Of a DNA stretch of 64,000 bases, positions 1 to 8,027 are shown piece after piece. The position numbers and the translations under genes were made by a program. The stretch spans positions 4,800,501 to 4,864,500 of the forward strand of contig NZ_JACHMG010000001.1 of the NCBI RefSeq assembly GCF_014204865.1, given 5' to 3'. The stretch's first letter is position 1. Each line of letters begins with the position of its first letter. Origin of the DNA: Amycolatopsis jiangsuensis. Lineage in GTDB: Bacteria; Actinomycetota; Actinomycetes; Mycobacteriales; Pseudonocardiaceae. The notes beneath the pieces were generated by a model, which searched no databases, was not told where the DNA came from, and saw only the letters and a program-made list of their open reading frames with translations.

Positions 1-249
1 ATCCGGGAGAAGACCCTGGAGTACGAGCCCGACCGGCGGCACGTCTACACGCTCGTCGGTCCGGCCCCGCTCCAGGACTACCGCGGCGAAGTGCTCTTCA
101 CGCCCAACTCCGGCGGCGGCACCGACCTGCGCTGGACCGCGGCGTTCACCGAATCCGTACCCGGCACCGGTCCACTCCTGCGGACCGCGTTGCGCGGGGC
201 GATCGGGCTCCTCTCCGCCCGCCTGGTGAAAGGCGCGGAGAAACGCTGA
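1..249 (+). CDS. SRPBCC/polyketide-cyclase-like protein, C-terminal part
   Basis: The first 82 codons of the window are open and end in TGA at 247-249; the start lies upstream of the window. The residues show the alternating pattern of a START/SRPBCC beta sheet (YTLVGPAPLQDYRGEVLF, then TDLRWTAAF) followed by a C-terminal helix ending in LVKGAEKR. Proteins of this fold bind hydrophobic ligands in a helix-grip cavity. The ligand cannot be told from this fragment. Family assignment is by pattern only. Confidence 0.7.
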   Translation: MREKTLEYEPDRRHVYTLVGPAPLQDYRGEVLFTPNSGGGTDLRWTAAFTESVPGTGPLLRTALRGAIGLLSARLVKGAEKR

Positions 250-513
250 GCCGGCGGGTTCTCTTGCACGCGAAGCGTCCCGGGCGCTGTCCGGAGGCAC
301 GGGCTCCGTGGGCTCCGTGAGGCACGGGCTACGCAGACTTCACGCCCTACAGCTCGCGGGCACCGCGGGTCACGGCTCGCGGGCACCGCAGGCCACGTAC
401 CCCACGGCTCGCGGACTTCATGCCCTACGACTCGCGCGCTCTACCGGGCAAGAGTCCGTGGAATCCACTTTCTCGCGCCAGAATTTTCTCAGTGTTCCTT
501 CCGGGCCTGCCCC
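250..513. repeat. Gene-free spacer with degenerate short repeats
   Basis: This 264-bp stretch between two convergent genes holds imperfect repeats of a CTCGCGGGCACCG / CTCGCGGACTTCA type and repeated CACGGGCT and GGCTCCGTG words. No ribosome binding site with a convincing reading frame is visible. It may contain the terminators of the flanking genes. Confidence 0.5.
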
Positions 514-3156
514 TCAACCGGCGCCGAGGCACACGAAAGGGCGGCGCAGCGGGTCCACCGCCACCGCGTCGGCCAGGGCCTGCGCGGGTGAGGTGCCGTC
601 GACGAGCCTGCGGTGCAGGTCGGCCATGGTGTCCGCGGCGGCCCGGTCACCGACGCGGGCCACCGCGCCGATCACCGTGCGGGAGCCGCTGGCCAGCAGC
701 GTGCCGGCGAACCCCAGCGCTTCCTCACCCGGCCGGATGTGGCTCATCGCCAGCTCGCACGCGGCCAGCACGACCCGCTCCGGCGGGTGCACGAGCCGCG
801 TGGTCTCGTGCGCGAAGAGTGGTCCGTCGACGAGTTCGACCCGGGAGAACAACGCGTTCGCCGGCTCGTGCGCGCCGTGCGCGACCAGGTGCGCCAGCCC
901 GGCGCCTTCGAGCGCGGACAGGACCGCGGCGCTGGTCGCGTCGTCGCCCTCGACCAGCTGAGCGTCGGGGTAGACCGAGCGCAGCTTGCTCACCTCGCCG
1001 ACCGCGCCCGGCACCCCCGGGCCGCCGGTCAGCAGCACCGGTCCGTCCCCGGTCGGGCGCTGCGCGGTGATCCACGCGGTGGCCGACGGCGCGATCGACA
1101 CCGGATGCCCGCGCAGCGAAGGCAACGCACCCCACGGCATCGCGTACAACTGTCCAATGGGGACGATGATGATCTCGCGGTCGTCCAAGGTTTTCACCAG
1201 TGGCGCGGAAATCAGCGCGTCGAGCTTGTCCGCACGCCGGCGCGCGGACGCGGCGACCGTCTCGGCCAGCATCGGCGGCAGCTGGTCCGGCGCGAGGGCG
1301 TCGAGGTCGGCGTGCAGCTGCCGGGCGGTCTCCACGATGTCATCCAGCGGCCCGAGTTTCAGCAGCCGGAACGTGCCCCGGTCGACGACCAGCGAGTACA
1401 GCTGTCCGTTGTAGGACACCAGGCTCAGCAGTACCCGGTCGCCGAGCGCGGCGACCACCTCGTCGGGGGTGGCGACCGGCCGCGGACGGCCCCACCGGCT
1501 GGTGTACCAGCCGAGCCGGGTCGCCTCCCGCTGCAGGGCGACGTAGCGGGATTCCAGCGCCCGCACCGGTTCTCCGGCCAGTCGGGCCCGCTGGATCGTG
1601 CGCTGCACATGCCGCATTTCGCCGATGTGCTTGGCCAGCACGGGATCCTCGATGACCGGCAGTGGTTCGTAGCGGTACACCTGCGCCCGGGTGCGTTCCA
1701 GCCAGGCGAACATCCGGCGGGCACCGGCCGCGTTGCGCCGCGCGCGCCGCAGCACCAGCCGCATCGCCAGCCTGCCCAGCTCCGCACCGTGCACGGCGGT
1801 GCCGCACAACAGGTCCAGACCACCCATCCGGTCGCGGATAGTACCCAGCTCGCGCAGCCCGGCCCGGGCCTGCGCCAGCGCGGACCGCGGCCGGTCCTCG
1901 GCCACCGCCAGCTCCGCCCGGCACAGCCGGAACAGCATCCGGTGGTCGACCGGAGTCGTGGCGCGCGGACGCGGGACCCGCGCGAGCACCTCCGCCGCTT
2001 CTTCGGTCTCCGCACGTCGCAGCAGCAACCGCACGGCGAGCATGCGCGCGACCGCGACTTCGTCTCGCAGCCCCAGATCGGCGAGCCGTTCGGCCTGCGC
2101 GACCAGTGCGGCAGGCAGCCGCGGCGGGCAGCGACTGTCCGGAGTGGACAGAATCCGGTGCACGTCGGCCCGCAGCCGGGCGAGCCCGGCGATCTCCGCC
2201 CACGTGTGGTTCCCACGCCGCAGAAACCGGCGCCGGGCCTCGGAGGCGCAGCTGCGCGCCAGGTCGAAATCGCCCTCCAGCAGGGCGGCCGCGGCGCGCG
2301 CCACCTGCACTTCGGCGATGTGCTGCCCGGAACCGTTGGCACGCAACTGCGGCAGCGCCTCGTCCAGGTGCCGCGCGGCCTCGTCCGCCAGACCGGCGGC
2401 GAGCAGCGCCCTGGCCTGGTCGTAGCGGATCAGCGGCAGCGAGCCGGGTGATTCGACGACGAGGATGCGCGCCGCCTGCTCGTAGTTCGCCAGCGCCTGC
2501 GGGATGTCGCCGACGAGCTGGGCGTGGGTGCCGAGGTTCTGCCGGAGCTTGCCCTCCAGCCGGGCGTGCCCGTGCCGGCGCGCCAGCTCGAGCGCGCGGT
2601 GCAGATCGGCCTGCGCGGCATCCAGGTGATTCAGCGACAGGTGCACGAGAGCACGGTTGTTCAGGGTGCGCACGAGCGCGACGCGGTTGTCGTCGAACTC
2701 CGCTTCGATCCCCGGCAACACCGCGTCGTGCACCGCGAGCGATTCGGTGTACTGGCCACCGCGCATCAGCACGACCGCACGCTGGACGGTCAGCAACAGC
2801 GCCAGTTCCCGGTTGCCCGGGAGCCCGTCCAGTACCCGTTCGGCGGTTTCGAGGTGCGCCAGACCGACCTCGGTGGAGGTCACCTCGGCGGCTGCCGCCC
2901 CGAGACTGATCAGGACCCGGACCCGCAGCTCGTCCTGCGCGGAACCGGATTCCGGTGCAGGGCCGGCTTGCGGGGCGGGACCGGCTCCTTGTGCAGCACC
3001 GGCTTCACTCGCCCGGTCCAGCCGGGCCAGCGCCCGCCGGAACAAGCGCACCGCGGCGCCGGGCCGTTGATCGAACGCCGCGGCCCGGCCCTGGGTGTAG
3101 AAATCGTTTGCCGCGCTGGTCGGATCGAGTACAGGCGGCACAGGCACGCCGTCCAT
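514..3156 (-). CDS. TPR-repeat protein with C-terminal CHAT peptidase domain
   Basis: An 880-residue protein. Residues about 15-450 are Ala/Leu/Arg-rich helical repeats typical of TPR arrays (ALVHLSLNHLDAAQADLHRA and similar). Residues about 590-880 form a caspase-like CHAT domain: the catalytic His lies in LVAHGAHEPANALF and the catalytic Cys in VVLAACELAMS, followed by GFAGTLLASGSRTVIGA. CHAT proteases act in bacterial defence and programmed-death circuits, usually triggered by a partner. The genes transcribed just before it are a sigma factor and a small beta-rich protein, a recurrent actinobacterial arrangement. The start ATG follows an AGAGGTG motif. Substrate unknown; domain call strong. 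Confidence 0.85.
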   Translation of the reverse strand: MDGVPVPPVLDPTSAANDFYTQGRAAAFDQRPGAAVRLFRRALARLDRASEAGAAQGAGPAPQAGPAPESGSAQDELRVRVLISLGAAAAEVTSTEVGLAHLETAERVLDGLPGNRELALLLTVQRAVVLMRGGQYTESLAVHDAVLPGIEAEFDDNRVALVRTLNNRALVHLSLNHLDAAQADLHRALELARRHGHARLEGKLRQNLGTHAQLVGDIPQALANYEQAARILVVESPGSLPLIRYDQARALLAAGLADEAARHLDEALPQLRANGSGQHIAEVQVARAAAALLEGDFDLARSCASEARRRFLRRGNHTWAEIAGLARLRADVHRILSTPDSRCPPRLPAALVAQAERLADLGLRDEVAVARMLAVRLLLRRAETEEAAEVLARVPRPRATTPVDHRMLFRLCRAELAVAEDRPRSALAQARAGLRELGTIRDRMGGLDLLCGTAVHGAELGRLAMRLVLRRARRNAAGARRMFAWLERTRAQVYRYEPLPVIEDPVLAKHIGEMRHVQRTIQRARLAGEPVRALESRYVALQREATRLGWYTSRWGRPRPVATPDEVVAALGDRVLLSLVSYNGQLYSLVVDRGTFRLLKLGPLDDIVETARQLHADLDALAPDQLPPMLAETVAASARRRADKLDALISAPLVKTLDDREIIIVPIGQLYAMPWGALPSLRGHPVSIAPSATAWITAQRPTGDGPVLLTGGPGVPGAVGEVSKLRSVYPDAQLVEGDDATSAAVLSALEGAGLAHLVAHGAHEPANALFSRVELVDGPLFAHETTRLVHPPERVVLAACELAMSHIRPGEEALGFAGTLLASGSRTVIGAVARVGDRAAADTMADLHRRLVDGTSPAQALADAVAVDPLRRPFVCLGAG

Positions 3157-3197
3157 GGGACCACACCTCTGCCGCCGACGTAACCGCCCGTCCAGGT

Positions 3198-3680
3198 TCA
3201 GAGCACGACGGTGGGCGTCACCACCGTACGGCGGTGTTCACCGGAGCCGACGTGCACGAGGATCTGGGTGGTGCCGCCGGGTACGTTGTCGAGCACGAAC
3301 CGGCCGCCCTCGTCGGTCGTGGTGGCGAAGGTGCCCTGATCGGCCACCCGCACCTCCACGTCGTACTCGCCGGCCGGCGCGAGCCAGCCGTCGATCCGGT
3401 GGGTCTTGCCGACCCTGGCCAGGTTGATCATCACGGTCAGGTCGCTGACCGTGAACGTGATCGTGCCGGTCGCCGTGCTGCGCACCCCGGCCAGCTCGTC
3501 GAGCCGTTCCCAGCGCGCGACCTCGACGTCGAGGTTCTCGAGCTCGATCGCGAACTGGACCCGCTGCACCAGATCGTCCGGCGGCGGGTCCAGCTCGTCG
3601 AGGTAACGGCCGAGGTCGTTGAGCAACGTCTCGTCGTCCGGCAACGCGCTGCCACCGCCCGGCCTGCCGATGTCGTTCAC
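3198..3680 (-). CDS. Small CHAT-associated protein with carboxypeptidase-regulatory-like fold
   Basis: A 160-residue protein starting at GTG, whose start overlaps the stop of the sigma-factor gene by four bases (GTGA), so the two are probably translationally coupled. The N-terminal half is acidic and helical; the C-terminal half (about residues 70-160) reads like a beta sandwich (GTITFTVSDLTVMINL, then GRFVLDNVPGGTTQILVHV), as in carboxypeptidase regulatory-like or transthyretin-like modules. It sits between the sigma factor and the CHAT protein and probably works with them as adaptor or sensor. The precise role is unknown. Confidence 0.7.
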   Translation of the reverse strand: MNDIGRPGGGSALPDDETLLNDLGRYLDELDPPPDDLVQRVQFAIELENLDVEVARWERLDELAGVRSTATGTITFTVSDLTVMINLARVGKTHRIDGWLAPAGEYDVEVRVADQGTFATTTDEGGRFVLDNVPGGTTQILVHVGSGEHRRTVVTPTVVL

Positions 3681-4282
3681 CGGACACCCCCTTCTCCCGC
3701 GAGGAGTTCGCGCATCGAGTCGAGGCAGCGACCTCTGGTCGGTCCGACGCTGCCTCGCGGCATCCCCATCGCCTCGGAGACCGCCTGGTATTCGGCCCGC
3801 CCGGCGAGCACGGTCAGCCGGAGCAGTTCCTGGCAACGTGCGGGCAGCCGGAGGAAGGCGCGCCACACCCGCCGGTCCCGGTCGGCGCGCACCGCCTCGT
3901 CGTCGGGCCCGGGCTGGGAACTCTCGAGCGTGGCGGCGACCTCGTCGCTCAGCGGTACCGGCTGCGCCCGTCGCCCGAACGGCCGGGTGGCCTCGCGGCG
4001 GGTGGTGGTGATCAGCCAGGCGGCCAGCGCCCGCGGATCGCGCAGCTTCTCCAGCTGGCTGAACAGCGCGAGCCACACGGTCTGCACCACGTCTTCGGCG
4101 ACCTGCCGATCCAGCCCGTTGGCCCGAGCCACGTGCCAGACGAGCGGCGTCAGCTCGTCGACGAGCTTCGCCATGGCCCGCCGGTCACCACCCCGCGCCG
4201 CCTCCATACAGGCAGCATGCAGATCGGCGCCGGTCAAGCCTTCCCATGGCGGGTCTACCTCAGTGGTACGCACGTCGGTCAC
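3677..4282 (-). CDS. ECF-like RNA polymerase sigma factor
   Basis: About 201 residues if the GTG at 4282 is used; the frame stays open further upstream to 4372, so the start is uncertain. Region 2 is visible as VAEDVVQTVWLALFSQL with the WLITTTRREA segment, and region 4 as FLRLPARCQELLRLTVLAGR followed by a helix-turn-helix EYQAVSEAMGMPRGSVGPTRGRCLDSMREL. It is the first gene of the sigma factor / small protein / CHAT set and may direct its transcription. No anti-sigma factor is seen beside it. Confidence 0.8.
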   Translation of the reverse strand: MTDVRTTEVDPPWEGLTGADLHAACMEAARGGDRRAMAKLVDELTPLVWHVARANGLDRQVAEDVVQTVWLALFSQLEKLRDPRALAAWLITTTRREATRPFGRRAQPVPLSDEVAATLESSQPGPDDEAVRADRDRRVWRAFLRLPARCQELLRLTVLAGRAEYQAVSEAMGMPRGSVGPTRGRCLDSMRELLAGEGGVR

Positions 4283-4746
4283 CGTAGCTGCCTCACTCCG
4301 AAGGTGGGTCGTCCCGAGCAACAGTGTCGTAGGTTCGATCTTCGTCGGTCTGGTCAAGGTCACGAAAGTCATGAGGTCTCGCGGGGAGGTCGTAGGTAGT
4401 AGGGCCCTTGACCATGAAGAGCGACGAGACGGCGCCCAGATACATCGAATCGGAATTTCGGCCGGATTTTTTTCCGGCGGAGTCGCAGCCCTGGTCAGAG
4501 GGGGCGACGCCGCGGTCGGACGGCAGGGGCGCGGTCTTGCCGGTGGTGCTGCCGCGGACGAGACGCCGGGACCGCGGGCTTGCCGATGCGGTGTCGCCGC
4601 GGACGGGACCGCGGGCTTGCCGACAGGGTCGCGGACATGCCGGCACTGCCACCGCAGTCGAGACGACCGGGCCGCAGGCGCGCCGCTACTGCCTCCGCGG
4701 CCGGGATGACAGGGACGCCGCGGTGGTTCGGGACCGGCTTGTCAGC

Positions 4747-4862
4747 CGTCTCGGGTCCGCTTGGTCAGCCGTTTTCGGGCTCGCCCTGGCAGCCGTATCG
4801 AGCTCGCCCGGGCAACCGTATCGAGCTCGCCCTGGCAGCGGTGTCGGGCTCGTCCTTTCGAC
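4747..4862. repeat. 23-24-bp tandem repeat
   Basis: Successive units begin near 4747, 4770, 4794, 4817 and 4840. Units at 4794 and 4817 share CGTATCGAGCTCGCCC exactly; outer units have drifted. There are no unique spacers between units, so this is a minisatellite and not a CRISPR array. Confidence 0.8.
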
Positions 4863-5062
4863 CGTCTCCGGGCCGGGCCGGGCAGAAGACGGTCGGGTCT
4901 GGTCGGTCTGGTCTGGTCTGAGCCTCGGCCGGTGCGGTGCTGCCCAACTCGTCAGGGCGGTCCGGTGTCCTGGCCAGTCATCCCCGGACGGAGGGGCGTC
5001 GCCGGATCTTGCACGCGGAGCGTGCCGGGGTTCGGGCTGGCCTCGGGTGGTGACGACCGCAA

Positions 5063-5117
5063 CCCGCATCCGCATCCGCACCCGCACCCGCACCCGCACC
5101 CGCACCCGCACCCACAC
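5063..5117. repeat. Hexanucleotide tandem repeat (CCCGCA)n
   Basis: About nine contiguous units of CCCGCA, the second and third carrying a T (TCCGCA) and the last degenerate (CCCACA). This is a simple-sequence array likely to vary in length between strains. It lies outside recognised genes. Confidence 0.85.
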
Positions 5118-5328
5118 CGAGCCTGCACCAGCGGCGCGGCAAGCGAGTGCCGGTCATGGGGCGGACGGAGCACACCGGCCGGCACGAGTCGATGCTCGCG
5201 CCGACCGATGCTCCCCTCCCCCGCCGGGGCCTGCTCCCCTTCAGGCCCGCCGGACGGTTTCCTCCCCGAACCCGTCCGGCCGACGGCGTCCGGCAACCCC
5301 CTCGGCTACCGGGCACCGCCCGTCTGGA

Positions 5329-5469
5329 CTACTTGGCGGGCACCGGGTCGTCGAACGGCTCGTGATTGGTCGGGTGCACTTCGTGGCCCTGGGAGAACGG
5401 CGGCTCCTCCGTGGCCGGAGGGGCGGCCGGAACGTTCGGCTCGGGCTTCTCCTGCTGTTCGATCGACAT
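5329..5469 (-). CDS. Small acidic Pro/Glu-rich hypothetical protein
   Basis: A 46-residue protein beginning MSIEQQEKPEPN and ending HEPFDDPVPAK. The ATG is preceded by a strong AGGAGG at good spacing, which is the main reason to accept so short a gene. It is hydrophilic, probably unstructured, and has no signal peptide or membrane segment. It faces the same way as the GDSL-like hydrolase gene upstream but lies about 90 bp from it. Function unknown. Confidence 0.6.
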   Translation of the reverse strand: MSIEQQEKPEPNVPAAPPATEEPPFSQGHEVHPTNHEPFDDPVPAK

Positions 5470-5558
5470 CGGTGCCTCCTTGCTCCATCAGGTCGCCCTA
5501 TATGACGCAACCAGAGTGCACCCGGATACACGGAGCGCAGAACTTTTTCGGCCCTTTT

Positions 5559-6314
5559 TCAAACCACCTGGTCAAACGGATGGGGCGGATCCCCCGAATG
5601 CCGACGGACCGTGACGGCTGGTAAGCCCTCCGCAAGGACCCGGGCCCATTCCCGGTAACCGGCCGGACCCGGGTGAAACCCATCCACGGCGAACAGTTCC
5701 GGACTCAGCAGGTCTTCCGCGAACGGCGTGTACGTCACCGCGGGCAGCCGGTCCAGCGCGCGGACCGCCCGGTCGAGCGCTGAGGCCCGCGCCCCCAGCA
5801 CATCCTGCAACGGCCGGGGCAGGGCGGGAAAACTCCCGAGCGGTGGGACGCCCGCCAGCATCACCGGAACATCACCGAGCCGGCGCCGCGCAGCGACGAC
5901 CACCTCGAGCAGCTCGCGACGAAAACGTGCCGCCGAATGCAGCGCGAGAGTGTCGTTGACGCCCAAGACGACGACCAGTACGTCGGCGGGCTGCAGCCGC
6001 GGAACCAGCTCGTGCAGAACATTCCGCGCGGTGGCCCCGGTGCGGCCGACCGCCTGCCATCGCACCTCCCGCCCGGCCTCGGCCAGGAGCCCGGCGAGCT
6101 GCCCGGTGAGCGCTTCGGCGTGCGTGGGCGCCCCAACTCCGTCCACGGTCGATTCACCGAGGACTGCGATCCGCAGCGGATGACCCGCACCGACGGCGCC
6201 CTTGGCGGGCCCCGCCGCGCCGGGCAGACGAGGGGTCGCCCGGCGCACCCGAACCGCCTGCACGACGAGCACGGGCGCCAGCAGGACGAGGACGAACAGC
6301 CGGAGGAATGCCAT
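5559..6314 (-). CDS. SGNH/GDSL-type esterase with N-terminal membrane anchor
   Basis: 251 residues. Residues 3-20 are strongly hydrophobic (LRLFVLVLLAPVLVVQAV), giving a signal or anchor segment. The SGNH blocks follow: GES in RIAVLGESTVDGVG near residue 54 (nucleophile Ser), the Gly of GRTGATARN, Asn in VLGVNDTLAL, and the Asp/His pair in DGFHPGPAGY near the end. Such enzymes hydrolyse ester or acyl groups, here outside the membrane. Substrate unknown. Confidence 0.85.
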   Translation of the reverse strand: MAFLRLFVLVLLAPVLVVQAVRVRRATPRLPGAAGPAKGAVGAGHPLRIAVLGESTVDGVGAPTHAEALTGQLAGLLAEAGREVRWQAVGRTGATARNVLHELVPRLQPADVLVVVLGVNDTLALHSAARFRRELLEVVVAARRRLGDVPVMLAGVPPLGSFPALPRPLQDVLGARASALDRAVRALDRLPAVTYTPFAEDLLSPELFAVDGFHPGPAGYREWARVLAEGLPAVTVRRHSGDPPHPFDQVV

Positions 6315-7001
6315 GGGTCAGACACTAGCGAGAGACACCGACAGAACCGGTCCGCTGCGCGGAGTTGTCCACAGGCGTATCCAGTTGTGGACAACTGGGC
6401 GCGGCCACGACGAACGGATGCGATTCCAGCGCGCCCTACTACGTCACCAATTGCAGACGAATACTCCGACGGTTATCGCGTGCACCTGCGCATCAGCGAT
6501 CGCGGCGTCCCATGGGTGTCACCAAGTGCGGACACGGAGCACGACACGCACCACGACGAGCTGACCGTGAGCGCCGACGGGCGTTCCAGCGGTTTCGAGC
6601 TGAGCCGGAATGGCATCGCTGACCTGGCGCTCACGAACAGCGGCGGGTGTCAGCAATCGATAACAGGTTCCTTGCCGCACCCCGGCCTTGACCTCGGCGT
6701 CAAGGCCAACCGGACTCCGTGCGTGTCAACAGCTGTAAACACCGCAGGGTGCCGAAAACGCACCGACATGGCCGAAGGGCGAACGCGAAGGGTTGTCCAC
6801 AGCTGCGGACAGTGGCGCGGACAGTGGCGCGGACAAGGCCCGGTCGCAGGAACGGCCGCCCGGTCGGCGCGATCGTCGCCGGTCAACGCAGTCCTCCCCA
6901 GTCGGCGCGATCGTCGCCGGTCAGCGCAGTCGTCCCCAGTCAGCGCAGTCCACGCCCCGATCGACCGTCCTCCCGGTCGGAGAGACTCGACCCGCAGCCC
7001 G
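6315..7001. other. Gene-free region with DnaA-box-like 9-mers and tandem repeats
   Basis: About 690 bp between two leftward genes with no credible coding frame. TTGTCCACA occurs at 6365-6373 and 6793-6801 and its reverse complement at 6386-6394; this 9-mer matches the DnaA box preferred in high-GC actinobacteria. A 38-bp tandem repeat lies at 6863-6951, and a short AGTGGCGCGGAC duplication near 6806-6835. No dnaA or dnaN is nearby, so this is not evidently the chromosomal origin. Confidence 0.5.
6863..6951. repeat. 38-bp tandem repeat, about 2.3 copies
   Basis: Units at 6863-6900 and 6901-6938 begin GTCGGCGCGATCGTCGCC and differ at only a few positions; a partial third unit (GTCAGCGCAGTCC) follows. 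The array is non-coding and precedes, on the plus strand, the end of the leftward GbsR/MarR gene. Confidence 0.8.
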
Positions 7002-7481
7002 TCAGGAGTGGCGCTTCCCCCGGCGCTCCTGCCAGCGGGCGAACAGGTCGTCGAGTTCCTCGAGCATGAACGCCAGGAAGTCGCGCATTTCGGCGACGCG
7101 CTTGCCGGCCGGGGAGTCGGCGCCGAGCGCCTCGATTCCCTCCTCGGACGCGTCGTGCCAGACCATCAGGAGGCGGTCGCGCTTGAGGAACGTGGCGTAC
7201 CAGAGGTCGTCGTAGAGCCGGTAGTGGTCGCGGCGTTCGCCGGGTTCGCGGACCTTCGTCACCATGCCGACGCCCTCCAGGTACCGCACCGCACCGGAGA
7301 TCGCGGCCGGGCTCACGGACAGCTGCTCGGCCAGCTCGCCCGCGGTCAGCTGCCCCGCGTCGGTGGTCATCAGCGCCGCGAACACCCGTGCGGCCATCCG
7401 CTGCATGCCGATCTGCGCCAGCACCAGAGCGAGGCTCTCGACGTAACGGCGGATGGCTTCGTCGTCACGTTCGGTCGCCAT
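7002..7481 (-). CDS. GbsR/MarR-family transcriptional regulator
   Basis: 159 residues from the ATG at 7481, which has GGGAGG upstream; the frame is open for 12 more codons. A winged helix-turn-helix is clear (TAGELAEQLSVSPAAISGAVRYLEGVGMVTKVREPGERRDHYRL), preceded by QIGMQRMAARVFAAL as in GbsR-like MarR proteins. A long C-terminal helix serves dimerisation. Palindromic CTTCATGAAG at 7542-7551 in its upstream region is a candidate autoregulatory site. Inducer unknown. Confidence 0.85.
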   Translation of the reverse strand: MATERDDEAIRRYVESLALVLAQIGMQRMAARVFAALMTTDAGQLTAGELAEQLSVSPAAISGAVRYLEGVGMVTKVREPGERRDHYRLYDDLWYATFLKRDRLLMVWHDASEEGIEALGADSPAGKRVAEMRDFLAFMLEELDDLFARWQERRGKRHS

Positions 7482-7585
7482 CGGTCCATCCTCCCGTAAC
7501 GCCCCGCCGAAGATCATCCAGACATTTTCTGAACTTCACAACTTCATGAAGCGATCATAGCGGCTCGGCCACGGGAGGCCGGAAC

Positions 7586-7909
7586 TCAGCGCGCGTCCTG
7601 GCGGAAGCCGGTCGGGCCCAACGACGTCGGAACTCCGGACGGCACGGATGGTGTCACCGGCACGGTGGCCGTCGTGGTGCGAACCTCGGCCGGGGGCCGT
7701 TTGGTGACCGTGATCGGTGGCGGAGGCGCGTGCGTGACAGTCTCCGTGACCGGCTGCGCGGGAGCCGGCGTGCTGCTCGGCGGCGTGGACACCGGCGCGG
7801 ATCGGGATGCACTCCCAGCGACGAGGAGCGCCGCGACCAGCAGGCCGCCGGCAAACCCGGCGAGTCCGGTCACCACAACGTATCCCCAGGTGGGAGCCGT
7901 ATCTGACAT
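7586..7909 (-). CDS. Single-pass membrane protein with Pro/Thr-rich tail
   Basis: 107 residues. Residues about 9-33 are a hydrophobic helix (YVVVTGLAGFAGGLLVAALL), followed by a low-complexity Pro/Ser/Thr/Val tail that should lie outside the cell. GAGGAGG precedes the ATG. No catalytic motif is visible; a cell-wall-spanning or stalk role is possible. Confidence 0.7.
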   Translation of the reverse strand: MSDTAPTWGYVVVTGLAGFAGGLLVAALLVAGSASRSAPVSTPPSSTPAPAQPVTETVTHAPPPPITVTKRPPAEVRTTTATVPVTPSVPSGVPTSLGPTGFRQDAR

Positions 7910-7988
7910 CCGGCACCTCCTCGCCGCGCCACTGCCCGGCTCCGAGGATCAGGTCGTGTCGATCATAAGCTCCGTTACCGACCGTGCA

Positions 7989-8011
7989 ACTTGAGTCGAA
8001 CCGACTCAAGT
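7989..8011. promoter_or_regulatory. Palindromic operator upstream of MFS gene
   Basis: Ten-base arms ACTTGAGTCG and CGACTCAAGT separated by AAC form a perfect inverted repeat 17 bp before the MFS start. A TTGAGT within it could act as a -35 element, so binding here would control the exporter. Which regulator binds is not shown; the convergent TetR gene has a different palindrome upstream. Confidence 0.65.
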
Positions 8012-8027
8012 AAGGCATAGTGGCCGA

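Larger units (their letters stand above)
4373..5328. repeat. Repeat-rich gene-free region
   Basis: About 950 bp without a credible gene. It holds a degenerate 23-24-bp tandem repeat at 4747-4862 (about five copies containing CGTATCGAGCTCGCC or variants) and a 6-bp CCCGCA tandem array at 5063-5117. Long open frames here come from base composition and the repeats: they lack ribosome binding sites and give low-complexity Arg/Pro/Thr peptides. Confidence 0.6.

Noticed and set aside
5063..5117. Possible CRISPR array
   Set aside because: Six-base units are contiguous without spacers; a simple repeat, with no cas genes in the window.
4408..5505. 365-codon plus-strand frame over the repeat region
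   Set aside because: It spans both tandem arrays and gives low-complexity Arg/Thr/Gly text; explained by composition.
6365..6801. Chromosomal origin of replication
   Set aside because: Only three DnaA-box-like 9-mers and no dnaA, dnaN or gyr genes nearby.
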